This document shows, one piece after another, positions 1-7,515 of a stretch of 55,699 bases of DNA. The position numbers were made by a program, and so were the translations under genes. The notes under the pieces are model-generated. The model did not search any database. It saw nothing but the letters and a program-made list of their open reading frames with translations, and was not told the DNA's origin. Every line of letters begins with the position of its first letter. Position 1 is the first letter of the stretch. Origin of the DNA: a virus. The DNA lies in IMG/VR virus record IMGVR_UViG_3300037993_000081, positions 1-55,699 of that record, one strand, 5' to 3'.

Positions 1-83
1 GCCACAGTTCAGCCCAGACCGCGCTTCGGTACCAACACCCGAGCACTGAGGACTTGGTTTTAAAACTCTCGGAGTTACAGTGA
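1..83 (+). CDS. 3' part of a small zinc-ribbon protein (continues from 55591)
   Basis: An open frame enters from the left edge (codons from base 3) and ends at TGA 81-83, which overlaps the next ATG at 83. Joined to the truncated frame at the right edge, it gives an uninterrupted protein of about 63 residues whose N-terminal half carries two CxxC pairs. The tail encoded here ends in EDLVLKLSELQ. The function is unknown; DNA or RNA binding is plausible for a ribbon this small. The call depends on the window ends being adjacent in the real genome. Confidence 0.5.
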   Translation, partial: HSSAQTALRYQHPSTEDLVLKLSELQ

Positions 84-274
84 TGGCTTATTTCGTAAAA
101 GTTAAAGTGGTAAAGAAAATCAAGTGCGCTGAGTGTAAAAAGAAATTTGAACCGAATACCGCCCACCCCCGAAAATTCTGCTCTCTGTTGTGTGCGACGC
201 GACAAACATCTAGGTTGTGGGAGAGAAAAAAACGGAAGAAATTGAAGAAATTGAAACAAACTAGGAGGGGATGA
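83..274 (+). CDS. Small zinc-finger protein with a basic tail
   Basis: A 63-residue protein. CAECKKKF near residue 17 and KFCSLLC near residue 34 form a CxxC...CxxxC knuckle, followed by a Lys/Arg-rich C-terminus (residues 45-63) typical of phage early peptides that bind nucleic acid. GGAG lies at 71-74. I prefer ATG 83 over GTG 80 because the preceding frame stops at TGA 81-83, a coupled TGATG junction. Its own TGA overlaps the ATG of the next gene. No specific function is recognised. Confidence 0.65.
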   Translation: MAYFVKVKVVKKIKCAECKKKFEPNTAHPRKFCSLLCATRQTSRLWERKKRKKLKKLKQTRRG

Positions 275-489
275 CAATGGAAGGATGTAATATAAACAAT
301 CGACACTGCTATTGCACTGTAACAACAACGTGGCAAACCGTGGAGTATTACCAAGTGCTGAACCATAGTCGCCAAATTGTAGTTTGCCAGTTTTGCGGAG
401 AGGTCAAAGACCCTTTTTCACAAATCCAGTCCGTTCAGACGGTTCCTGATGTGAAACCCAGCAGCAATGTCGAAAGGCGCAAGCCGTAG
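271..489 (+). CDS. Small Cys-rich hypothetical protein
   Basis: A 72-residue protein that overlaps the previous stop as ATGA. AGGAGGGG sits directly before ATG 271, so ATG 277 may be the better-spaced start. It has scattered Cys/His (CNINNRHCYC) and a CQFCGE pair near residue 39, which could bind zinc. The last 86 bases overlap, tail to tail, the end of the minus-strand nuclease-like gene. It looks like the last gene of the rightward unit, since a hairpin with a T-run follows at 492. Function unknown. Confidence 0.5.
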   Translation: MTMEGCNINNRHCYCTVTTTWQTVEYYQVLNHSRQIVVCQFCGEVKDPFSQIQSVQTVPDVKPSSNVERRKP

Positions 490-1318
490 GCCACCAGCAT
501 TGCGAAATGTTCATTCCTGGTGCTTTTTTTGTCTCCTGAATCTGCCGCATCCTTGACTCTGCGAGCGCCCGAATTTCAGACGCCAGCTTGATAGGCGGAG
601 GATCGCAGTCCAGTGTGAAAATTGCATCCTGCATCACACCGTCCTCGTTTATCTGGTCGATCCATTTTGCGCGTGAGATCGTGTCCTGCTCCTCGCGCCA
701 TACTCGCGTCCAGTCTTTCGAAAAGCCCTCTCCCGTTCTCTTGCGAATACGCAAGGTCCGCGACCGTGGATGCAGGTAGCCTTGCGAGAATGGCCCGATG
801 TGCTTCCCGTTCCGGCGCTGTCCGATTACAACGACGTGGATGGTCATGGGCAGTTCATAAACCGACTGCTCTCCCAAACTCTTCCACGAATACTGCTCTG
901 CCTTGGAACGCTCATCGCTCCATCGGTCTACGATTAAAACCCTATGCAAACGCACGCCAGAGGGGTCCAGGAAGGCAGACGAGGCCCAACTGACACCTTG
1001 GACCGTCCGATCCTCTGGTCGCGCCCAGGGAGGCTCTAATGCGCGAAGCAGTATGGTCACTAAGTCTGCTAAGGCCGCGTTGTGCAAGGCTATGGGGTAG
1101 ACGCCGGAACCTTCGATGTCCAAGCCGCGCTCTGCTGCCAGCGTCATCACATAATCCCCTGCTGTTTGGCCGGGATCGTCTTCCTCGGACATCAGACCAA
1201 CGTCTACCGCCCGTCTCAGGATTTCGGTTGGATGGATTCTGGAAAACTCCCAGTCTCGGGAATAAAAGCCTGCTCTTGGACACCGATCAGAAGCGGCCAG
1301 AAGATCAGCCGAGAACAC
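404..1318 (-). CDS. Cas4/RecB-like Fe-S PD-(D/E)XK nuclease-like protein
   Basis: A 304-residue protein starting at GTG 1318, which overlaps the upstream TAG. The cysteine layout resembles Fe-S PD-(D/E)XK nucleases (Cas4, AddB, DUF2779-like): one Cys near the N-terminus (SDRCPRAGFYSRDW, residue 13) and a C-terminal group CWWPTACAFRHCC at 274-286. The middle has an SSAFLDPSG...VLIVDRWS stretch that could be the catalytic core, but the usual D-x-K/E-x-K is not clear (VDRW instead), so the nuclease may be degenerate. It is the last gene of the long leftward late operon, a strange place for a nuclease. It could act in DNA processing, or the cluster could be structural. The family call rests on motifs only. 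Confidence 0.5.
   Translation of the reverse strand: MFSADLLAASDRCPRAGFYSRDWEFSRIHPTEILRRAVDVGLMSEEDDPGQTAGDYVMTLAAERGLDIEGSGVYPIALHNAALADLVTILLRALEPPWARPEDRTVQGVSWASSAFLDPSGVRLHRVLIVDRWSDERSKAEQYSWKSLGEQSVYELPMTIHVVVIGQRRNGKHIGPFSQGYLHPRSRTLRIRKRTGEGFSKDWTRVWREEQDTISRAKWIDQINEDGVMQDAIFTLDCDPPPIKLASEIRALAESRMRQIQETKKAPGMNISQCWWPTACAFRHCCWVSHQEPSERTGFVKKGL
492..530 (+). terminator. Possible rightward terminator
   Basis: CACCAG (492-497) pairs with CTGGTG (517-522) and is followed by a seven-T run at 524-530, just after the stop at 489. The stem is short and the loop long (19 nt), so it is weak. It lies inside the coding region of the opposing gene. Confidence 0.35.
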
Positions 1319-3045
1319 TACCGCTCCTCGCCCGTGGGCATGTTCGGGTTGGTGGACCGCATCTCTTGCAACTCGCGCTTTTGAACACCAGTAGGCTTGC
1401 CCTGTAGAGAACGCAGCATGTTTCCAGCGGTAGCACCAGCGGCAAACGTAGTTCCAGACACAAGGCGATTCAACGCAGCCACATTCCCCGCTTTTATTGC
1501 TGCCAAGCCAGCATCAGTTGTCATTACGTGGATCAAGGGCAGAAACGGCAGACCAATCATATTGCGATAGAACGTGCTGTGTAGGCCATATCCGACTTTT
1601 AATTCCTTTCCGACTTTTTCAGAAGCCCGGTCGAGTACGTCGGCTGCTTGGCGGAGATTAGAAATTTCTTTCGGAGTAAAAGCTCTCTGAAGATCGCCGG
1701 ATTTGCTCAGTTCATTTAGGCGATTGACGATACTTGGCCCACGCAGTTGTGTCGGGACTGGGCTTAGATCGGGCGATTGTTCTGCTATTGGAGTGCCCTT
1801 CGTTCGTCTTCGAATTGCATCTGCCACCTTCCGCAGCGCAAAACCTTTTGACCAAAGACGATTTGCTTCTTTCCAGTCATCAAGAAGTGGAGTGTCTTTC
1901 AACGCCGCGTCCATTTTGGCGTTCATCCCAGACACTTCATCGCCAATCTTGTTTTTCAATGCTGCATCCGAAGTCGAGCGCTGCATTTTCAAGAGCTGCG
2001 AACGAATCTTAATGTAGGTCGAAAGCGGCTGGCCCGTCGTACTCGGTACAAGTCCCTGCTCTTTCAGGTTTTGCCATGCAACCGGATCAGTCTCAGGTGT
2101 GAATGTGCGACCGTTGATGACAACCCAATCGCCTGCCCCTTCGGTTACTTCAACGCCGAGTTTCTTCGCTCGCGCAATCGCCTGCTCTGTGATCTTCGAA
2201 ACATTCTCCAACCTGTCCGGCACGGTAATAAGAGATTTGTCCAGCGCGTTATACATCGGTCGCGCTTTGGCAAAGGTCGTTTCTTCTGCGTCGGTCATTG
2301 CTTCGGCAGGTTCATCTTTCATCCGCCCGAACATGCCAGAGGTTTGCTGCGCGACATTCCTAATTACTTGCTTTATGGCTGCCTGTTGTTTCCGCGCAAA
2401 TTCAGTAAATTGAGCTTCTCCAAAACCGGAACGTTTAAATGTCGCCTGTGTTCGTCCCATGAATGTTTCCGGCTTCGCTTCGCCAATGAGCACGGGAACT
2501 TTCTCTCCCCCAATTGGTACGTCGATTGGCTGCATACCCTTTTTGATGGATGGAGGTATCAGTGCCGCTCCGCCCTTCGTAAAAGTGTCAACCGGGTGCC
2601 TGATAGCTTTGGCCGTTGCGCCAATTGGGGATTCCGTGATCCCTCTCCCTTTAACATCCCCCAACATCGGCAAGATATTCGCCGCTGTCGCGCCCCAGTC
2701 CACATCTCCGCCCTCGTACTGACGCATGACCGGATTGAGAGATTTGATGTCTGCCCAGAGTTCTTTGTAGTTGGAAGAATCCACAATCGGCCAGTGTTTC
2801 GCAAGCAAAAGGCTCACCAGAGCTTTGGGCATTTTGGATAGCTGCGTTTCAAACGAAGTCAGGTTGCGAGCAAGCGATCCTTCGCCAGTATCCCCGTCAT
2901 TAGGAAGAGTCCCTTTCGGGGGTGGAGCGCCAACGCCAGAAGCAAGGTTGACATTCGGAGGAAGGGAGGAATCTATGTTACCAGTGGCATATTTCGCCCA
3001 CGGTCCATTTTGTTCTGTTGCGTATTTCTCCCAAGGATCGGGCAT
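1318..3045 (-). CDS. Virion-associated (internal or ejection-type) protein
   Basis: A 575-residue protein starting at ATG 3045, which overlaps the upstream TAA (TAATG). The N-terminus repeats a PWEKYA / PWAKYA motif, a pattern I associate with phage virion internal or ejected proteins. The middle is alpha-helical and charged (SEVSGMNAKMDAALKD and similar); near the C-terminus a hydrophobic stretch (YRNMIGLPFLPLIHVMTT) could touch membrane. It is third in a chain of three coupled genes after the nozzle and fibre genes, the usual place of podovirus ejection proteins. No enzyme motif was seen. The function is inferred from position and composition. Confidence 0.5.
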   Translation of the reverse strand: MPDPWEKYATEQNGPWAKYATGNIDSSLPPNVNLASGVGAPPPKGTLPNDGDTGEGSLARNLTSFETQLSKMPKALVSLLLAKHWPIVDSSNYKELWADIKSLNPVMRQYEGGDVDWGATAANILPMLGDVKGRGITESPIGATAKAIRHPVDTFTKGGAALIPPSIKKGMQPIDVPIGGEKVPVLIGEAKPETFMGRTQATFKRSGFGEAQFTEFARKQQAAIKQVIRNVAQQTSGMFGRMKDEPAEAMTDAEETTFAKARPMYNALDKSLITVPDRLENVSKITEQAIARAKKLGVEVTEGAGDWVVINGRTFTPETDPVAWQNLKEQGLVPSTTGQPLSTYIKIRSQLLKMQRSTSDAALKNKIGDEVSGMNAKMDAALKDTPLLDDWKEANRLWSKGFALRKVADAIRRRTKGTPIAEQSPDLSPVPTQLRGPSIVNRLNELSKSGDLQRAFTPKEISNLRQAADVLDRASEKVGKELKVGYGLHSTFYRNMIGLPFLPLIHVMTTDAGLAAIKAGNVAALNRLVSGTTFAAGATAGNMLRSLQGKPTGVQKRELQEMRSTNPNMPTGEER

Positions 3046-4505
3046 TATTGTGCGACCTTTGTCCAACTACTCTTATCAGCAGGATTGCCGCCAATGAAAC
3101 GGTATCCACCGTCTGTTGTTCCAATCGCCGGGACGTTACTCAGATTGAATGCTCCGTTGTAAGCGGCTTGCTTGGCATTCAACCACTCTCGCGCTCCGTC
3201 TACCATCTGCCGTATTAGGTCAGTAGGAAGCGCACCAGTTGTAGTGTCATTCGCCCATTGCTCGATTGTAGCCCCCCAACCGATCTTTTTAATGTAATCC
3301 AAGGCTTGTGTCGTGAAGCGTCCTGCACTAGCTCTTTCGAGAGCCACGGCAAGACGTTTCTGATTGAAAGCATCGTCTGGTTTACTAGCAACGTCATTCG
3401 CAGTCGTCATCAAACCTTTAGCATCGTCTAGTTCAGTTTGGGCTTTATTTTGAGAAGCCGTATTTTTGTGTCCGACTGGTGCTCCCTCAGATACCACGCC
3501 AGCGCCGTTTTTAGCTAACTTATTTTTCATCGCACCAACTTCTTTCATCTGCTGACCCGCTGGTTTTGTCGGCGTAGTTGGCTTGTTTGAACGTAATCCC
3601 GGAGGGGCTGGCGTGCCGCTCCCATGAATAAATTTCTGAGTTACTCCGCGCATGATTACTGGAACTTGATCCCCGTTAGCCTTGGTTACAATAACCACCC
3701 GATCACCCACCGTGCTTGCTTCCGACTGCATGGCCTTCCATGTCTCGTAAAAAGCCTTTTGCTCCGGCTTCATGTCCTTCCACGCTACAGGTGGATCGAA
3801 GGAATTACCGTAAGATTCAAGGCTTATTTCAGTGCTGGTTTCAGGCTTTGGTGGTTTTAGCGCTGGTTTCCATCCGGCGAGAACGTCTTCTGGAATATTT
3901 TGCCCTGCCGAATTAACGACATTAGAAGGATCAGCCTCTTCTCGGTAAATCGTCATCGGATTCCCGGCAGAATCAGTTCCGTCTTCCCGCTTAAACTTTG
4001 GCTTTGTCGGTTTCTCCTCAATTCCACCCTGTTTCTTTGCCCACGTCTCCGCTTGCTCTGGCGGTAAGTCTTTTCCCGTCGCTTCCTTCCAAATCTTCTG
4101 AAAGTCTTTGAACTTGTCTGGCTGTTGCGGTGCCGCCGCCGTCATCGACGCGACCGATGGCAGATTGTTGATTGGCTGCTTCTGGGTCGGCTCCTGTTGG
4201 CGAAACACATGCCGAAATAGTTTCTTGACTCGCCCAAGAGCGTCGGGATTGTTCGACGGATGCAAGAGTTGAAAGAGTTGGTCGCGCTCGCCACTGAGAG
4301 CCTTTGTCAGTTCGGGATCACCGGGATTCTGCCCGAGCTTTGCTTGAATGCCCTTCATGGTGTCTACGTGCATCTGTACAGCATCTTCCAGAGCTTCATC
4401 GGAGAGATTCTGTCGGCGCTGTTTCTGCGCTTCAATGCGGTTGACAACATCTCCCGCGCCCGCCGCTCCCGCAAAGCCTTCGACCAAACCCTCAAGAAGT
4501 GGCAT
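3045..4505 (-). CDS. Possible internal virion protein
   Basis: A 486-residue protein beginning MPLLEGLVEGFAGAAGAGD, coupled to the upstream gene by TAATG at 4505. It has a Gly/Ala-rich N-terminus, then long charged low-complexity and helical segments rich in K, Q, E and P, without cysteines, signal peptide or catalytic motif. Its size, its composition and its place between a small structural gene and a large PWEKYA protein match the internal core or ejection cassette of T7-like particles. That is inference, as sequence similarity to gp15/gp16 is not visible by eye. Confidence 0.45.
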   Translation of the reverse strand: MPLLEGLVEGFAGAAGAGDVVNRIEAQKQRRQNLSDEALEDAVQMHVDTMKGIQAKLGQNPGDPELTKALSGERDQLFQLLHPSNNPDALGRVKKLFRHVFRQQEPTQKQPINNLPSVASMTAAAPQQPDKFKDFQKIWKEATGKDLPPEQAETWAKKQGGIEEKPTKPKFKREDGTDSAGNPMTIYREEADPSNVVNSAGQNIPEDVLAGWKPALKPPKPETSTEISLESYGNSFDPPVAWKDMKPEQKAFYETWKAMQSEASTVGDRVVIVTKANGDQVPVIMRGVTQKFIHGSGTPAPPGLRSNKPTTPTKPAGQQMKEVGAMKNKLAKNGAGVVSEGAPVGHKNTASQNKAQTELDDAKGLMTTANDVASKPDDAFNQKRLAVALERASAGRFTTQALDYIKKIGWGATIEQWANDTTTGALPTDLIRQMVDGAREWLNAKQAAYNGAFNLSNVPAIGTTDGGYRFIGGNPADKSSWTKVAQ

Positions 4506-5053
4506 TATCCCCCCGTTCCGCCCGCGACTCCAGACACAATTTGGGCAATGCTGTTGAAAATATCTTCCCACTTGGCCTGATTTTGTTTCTGCATAGTAGT
4601 GGCTGCATTGAAGCCTGCCTCGTGCCCGCTCAAGCCAGTGCTCAGAAGGCCGCTTCCCGACGATCCCAAGGCTCCTGCCGCTGTCCCAGTCAGTTTTGAG
4701 ATCATGCTGTCAATCGAAGACCGCGTAGTGTCGTCAGTCGTTTGCATGAAGGCATTCGTGCCGCCGCCGCGGTTGCCAAACTCAGACGCGGTTTTCTTGG
4801 CTTGCTGCCCTTGTTTGTTGACCGCGCTCATCTCCGGCCCGAGCACTTTGGAAATCTGGCCCATGTCGCCAGAGAGAATCGCCTTCCAGAAATTGTCGCT
4901 CGCAAGGATGTCGCCTTCGCCTTGAGACGTAGCAAAGTTGGAAAGCGCGGCAATGTCGCTGTACTGCGTTTTCTCGTTCCCGCTTGGCCCGAAGCCGATG
5001 CCGAAGAAACCGTCTTCGTTTTTCCAGAGGTAGCGCAACCATTGTTTCAGCAT
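4505..5053 (-). CDS. Small virion-internal-like protein
   Basis: A 182-residue protein with GAGGGAAT upstream of ATG 5053. The C-terminal half has an Ala/Gly/Ser-rich region (GTAAGALGSSGSGLLSTGLS) followed by a helix (AATTMQKQNQAKWEDIFNSI) and a Gly-rich tail, a common pattern in the smallest ejection protein (T7 gp14 position). It is first of three translationally coupled genes. Role inferred from order; no motif is diagnostic. Confidence 0.45.
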   Translation of the reverse strand: MLKQWLRYLWKNEDGFFGIGFGPSGNEKTQYSDIAALSNFATSQGEGDILASDNFWKAILSGDMGQISKVLGPEMSAVNKQGQQAKKTASEFGNRGGGTNAFMQTTDDTTRSSIDSMISKLTGTAAGALGSSGSGLLSTGLSGHEAGFNAATTMQKQNQAKWEDIFNSIAQIVSGVAGGTGG

Positions 5054-5083
5054 AATTCCCTCGTTTCTATCCTACCCCACTCG

Positions 5084-5878
5084 TCAATGAGTAACGCAAA
5101 CGTGGTCAGGATCAGAACCATCCCGGTACAAGTTCCCTGCGACAAGTCCTGCTGCCACTGCCGCCCCGTTATTCGCAAAGACTTGCAAATTTTTGATGCT
5201 CATAGTGCTGTATAGCTTCGGGCTGTAAAGTGACGCTCCGCTGTCCAGCACGACTGGCCCGCTCCCAACCGTGCTGTCCATCAGGTCAGAAGCTCCAGGC
5301 CGAGCCGCCGTGAATGCCCCGCTCGCTGCGTTGTAGCTCGTCAGAAAGTAGTGCGGCACGAAGCTGAAAGTCTGTGCAAATGGCGGAATCGTCGTAGCCC
5401 ACCAGTTCGTGCCGTCGAAAAATACCAGCGCAAACTGACCCACCGGGATCAGCCATGAACTGAGATTATTGATCTGCCCGGTCGTAGGCGTGAGAGTTGC
5501 AAGCCCAAGACACTGATTTTCGATTACCACATAGAACGGCGCGGCAATCGTGCTTGTCAGTGATACGGCAAACGTAGCTGCCGATTCCAGAATGAGCAGC
5601 GCACCAAAATCCCCCGCCACCAGACTGTACGCCCCGGTGCTCTGCTGGTTGACAATCCCGATGCTTGAGCCGCTTGGAGCTGATCCGCCAGCCACCTGGC
5701 TCAATGCAGAAGTGGCCATAATCGTTTTGGTATTCGCATTGACTTTCGGGACGAGATTGGCAATCGCCTGATTCAAGTCATCCAAACCGGAAAAGGCGTA
5801 GCGCAAGGCTTGGGCGACCATCGGATGCACGTCATCCGGCAGAACAAACGGCAGACGAAATGAAGTAGGTGCACTCAC
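5084..5878 (-). CDS. Fibre- or appendage-like structural protein
   Basis: A 264-residue protein with a GTGA-coupled GTG start at 5878. It opens with a short helical segment (PMVAQALRYAFSGLDDLNQ, residues 19-37) typical of fibre trimer attachment, then a beta-rich Ser/Thr/Gly/Ala body with repeated hydrophobic-polar strands (FYVVIENQCLGLATLTPTTG) and aromatic FFDGTNWWAT. This looks like a small tail appendage or receptor-binding accessory. It sits between the BACON protein and the ejection-like cassette. Exact role unknown. Confidence 0.45.
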   Translation of the reverse strand: MSAPTSFRLPFVLPDDVHPMVAQALRYAFSGLDDLNQAIANLVPKVNANTKTIMATSALSQVAGGSAPSGSSIGIVNQQSTGAYSLVAGDFGALLILESAATFAVSLTSTIAAPFYVVIENQCLGLATLTPTTGQINNLSSWLIPVGQFALVFFDGTNWWATTIPPFAQTFSFVPHYFLTSYNAASGAFTAARPGASDLMDSTVGSGPVVLDSGASLYSPKLYSTMSIKNLQVFANNGAAVAAGLVAGNLYRDGSDPDHVCVTH

Positions 5879-7509
5879 GAGAATGGCTTCAGAACCTTGT
5901 AGCCCTCAGTTCTGCCCCATGTCCCAACTTTCAGTTCCATGTCATTCTGCCATAGCAAAAATGGGGAAGCCGAGCTTATAAACCCTTCGATCAACTTCCA
6001 CTTATTTGCTGGCAAAGTAACCTTCTGCTTGATCTCGCTTCCACTAGAACTCGGGAGTGTGATGGTGATCGCGGGCCATTGATCGAACGTCAGTAAGAGT
6101 GTAATCGCCGTTGTCGAGCTATAAGCGATGTTCATTTCCCTCGCGTGCTGCCAACCGACTCCGCCCAGACTCTTCATTAAAAAGTGGAAACTTAGCCGTT
6201 GGTAAACATCGTCATCCATTGGAATGATCGAAGGCTGACAAATATCAAGGATCGTCCCTGAGTTGACCGGCCAAGTAAAAACTACGCCGAGATCGCGCGC
6301 GTAGAGACCTTCACTGTCGTTGAAGTCGAGAATGATCGCGTTGCGGCCTTGCACTGTTGATTCATTGATTGCAATGCTCGTAGTCGGAACCGCTGTTTCG
6401 TAAAGCGCCGTGCATGGCTGGACGTAAAGCGAGAGATCGGGAACAAACGCACCCGAGGTATAGCTCGGGATGCAGGATGTTCCGCCACCGCCACCGCCAC
6501 CGCTTGTCAAAACGTTCAAAGTCACCGTGACAGTCTGTGGTGATCCGGTCGCTCCCGTTGCGGTGATTGTGAGATGCCCTATGTAAGTACCGGGAGCAAG
6601 TCCTGTGATGTTCACGCTTGCGACCACGGTCGCAGCGCCAGTACCGCTTGCAGGCGAACCGGAAAGCCAAACGGAATCCGATGCGACTGTCCAGTTCATT
6701 GTTCCGCCATTTCCGTTCGAGATGCCGACGTTTTGAGAGGCTGGATTTGAACCGGATTGTAGCGCTGAAAACGTTAGCGCCGTTGGTGACACGGCGAGAA
6801 TCGGAGTGCTGCCAGAACCATAGAAAGCCGCAGCTACACTCCCCCAAGTGTTCGCGACTCCCAAGGAATTGAAGTAAGCAGGATAGGTTCCTGGCGTAGC
6901 GTTCGCAATGTATTCAGCAACCCCATAATACGGCCAACTCCCGCCCGTCGTGGCTGGAGTTAGGGTAAATCCACTTCCCGCATTGACAGATGCAACTTGA
7001 AAATTGCTAGCCACCGCAAGCACAAGGTCAGTATTAGGAACGGTCAGGTTGCCCGCGCTCGGATTAGCAGTCAAGCCGGTTGCCGATGCAGAAGCGTCAA
7101 CAGCTCCGTATCCATTTGCTTCGATCAAATAGCCCATCACACTAAGACTGGTGGCATTGGTCGGCGTAGTAATTTGCAGCGTGGTGTTGACAGCGCTGCC
7201 CATAGAGGCTGCGGATTGGATGTAATAAAGGGCGGCTCTACTGACGATGTAATGGTTCGCGGAATATAACTGTTGTGGACTAACTCCACTATCGGCAACG
7301 AGCGTCCACACAAAGCCGGGAGTGCTCGGGGGAACGATGGTTGGAGTTGGCACAGGAGACGTGGATTCGTCCACATAGGCAATCAAGAGACAGTAGAGGC
7401 TGTTACCTAAAACAGTTGCATTCGCAAAATTGATCGTAGTGCTGAGCGAAGAGACGCCAGTGTTGTTATTCGCCCACTTTGCCGCCGAATCTTGAATGAT
7501 TGTGCCCAT
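5875..7509 (-). CDS. BACON-domain tail/fibre protein
   Basis: A 544-residue protein with three parts. Residues 1-235 are a beta-sandwich-like domain (VLGNSLYCLLIAYVDES, YLIEANGYG, SVAAAFYG) resembling that of the secreted protein at 20066-20836. Residues about 238-340 match a BACON domain: ILAVSPTALTF, then SQNVGISNGNGGTMNW, VWLSGSPASGTG and GTYIGHLTITATG. A GGGGGGG linker follows. Residues 350-544 form a C-terminal beta domain that could bind a receptor. BACON domains occur in gut and soil phage tail proteins and are thought to bind glycans or mucin. It is downstream of the nozzle gene, so a tail fibre or appendage is likely. Confidence 0.65.
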   Translation of the reverse strand: MGTIIQDSAAKWANNNTGVSSLSTTINFANATVLGNSLYCLLIAYVDESTSPVPTPTIVPPSTPGFVWTLVADSGVSPQQLYSANHYIVSRAALYYIQSAASMGSAVNTTLQITTPTNATSLSVMGYLIEANGYGAVDASASATGLTANPSAGNLTVPNTDLVLAVASNFQVASVNAGSGFTLTPATTGGSWPYYGVAEYIANATPGTYPAYFNSLGVANTWGSVAAAFYGSGSTPILAVSPTALTFSALQSGSNPASQNVGISNGNGGTMNWTVASDSVWLSGSPASGTGAATVVASVNITGLAPGTYIGHLTITATGATGSPQTVTVTLNVLTSGGGGGGGTSCIPSYTSGAFVPDLSLYVQPCTALYETAVPTTSIAINESTVQGRNAIILDFNDSEGLYARDLGVVFTWPVNSGTILDICQPSIIPMDDDVYQRLSFHFLMKSLGGVGWQHAREMNIAYSSTTAITLLLTFDQWPAITITLPSSSGSEIKQKVTLPANKWKLIEGFISSASPFLLWQNDMELKVGTWGRTEGYKVLKPFS

Positions 7510-7515
7510 CAGCTT

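Noticed and set aside
2071-2841. 256-codon plus-strand frame opposite the PWEKYA protein.
   Set aside because: Antisense shadow; its sequence is Cys/Arg/Phe-heavy with no ribosome site or coupling.
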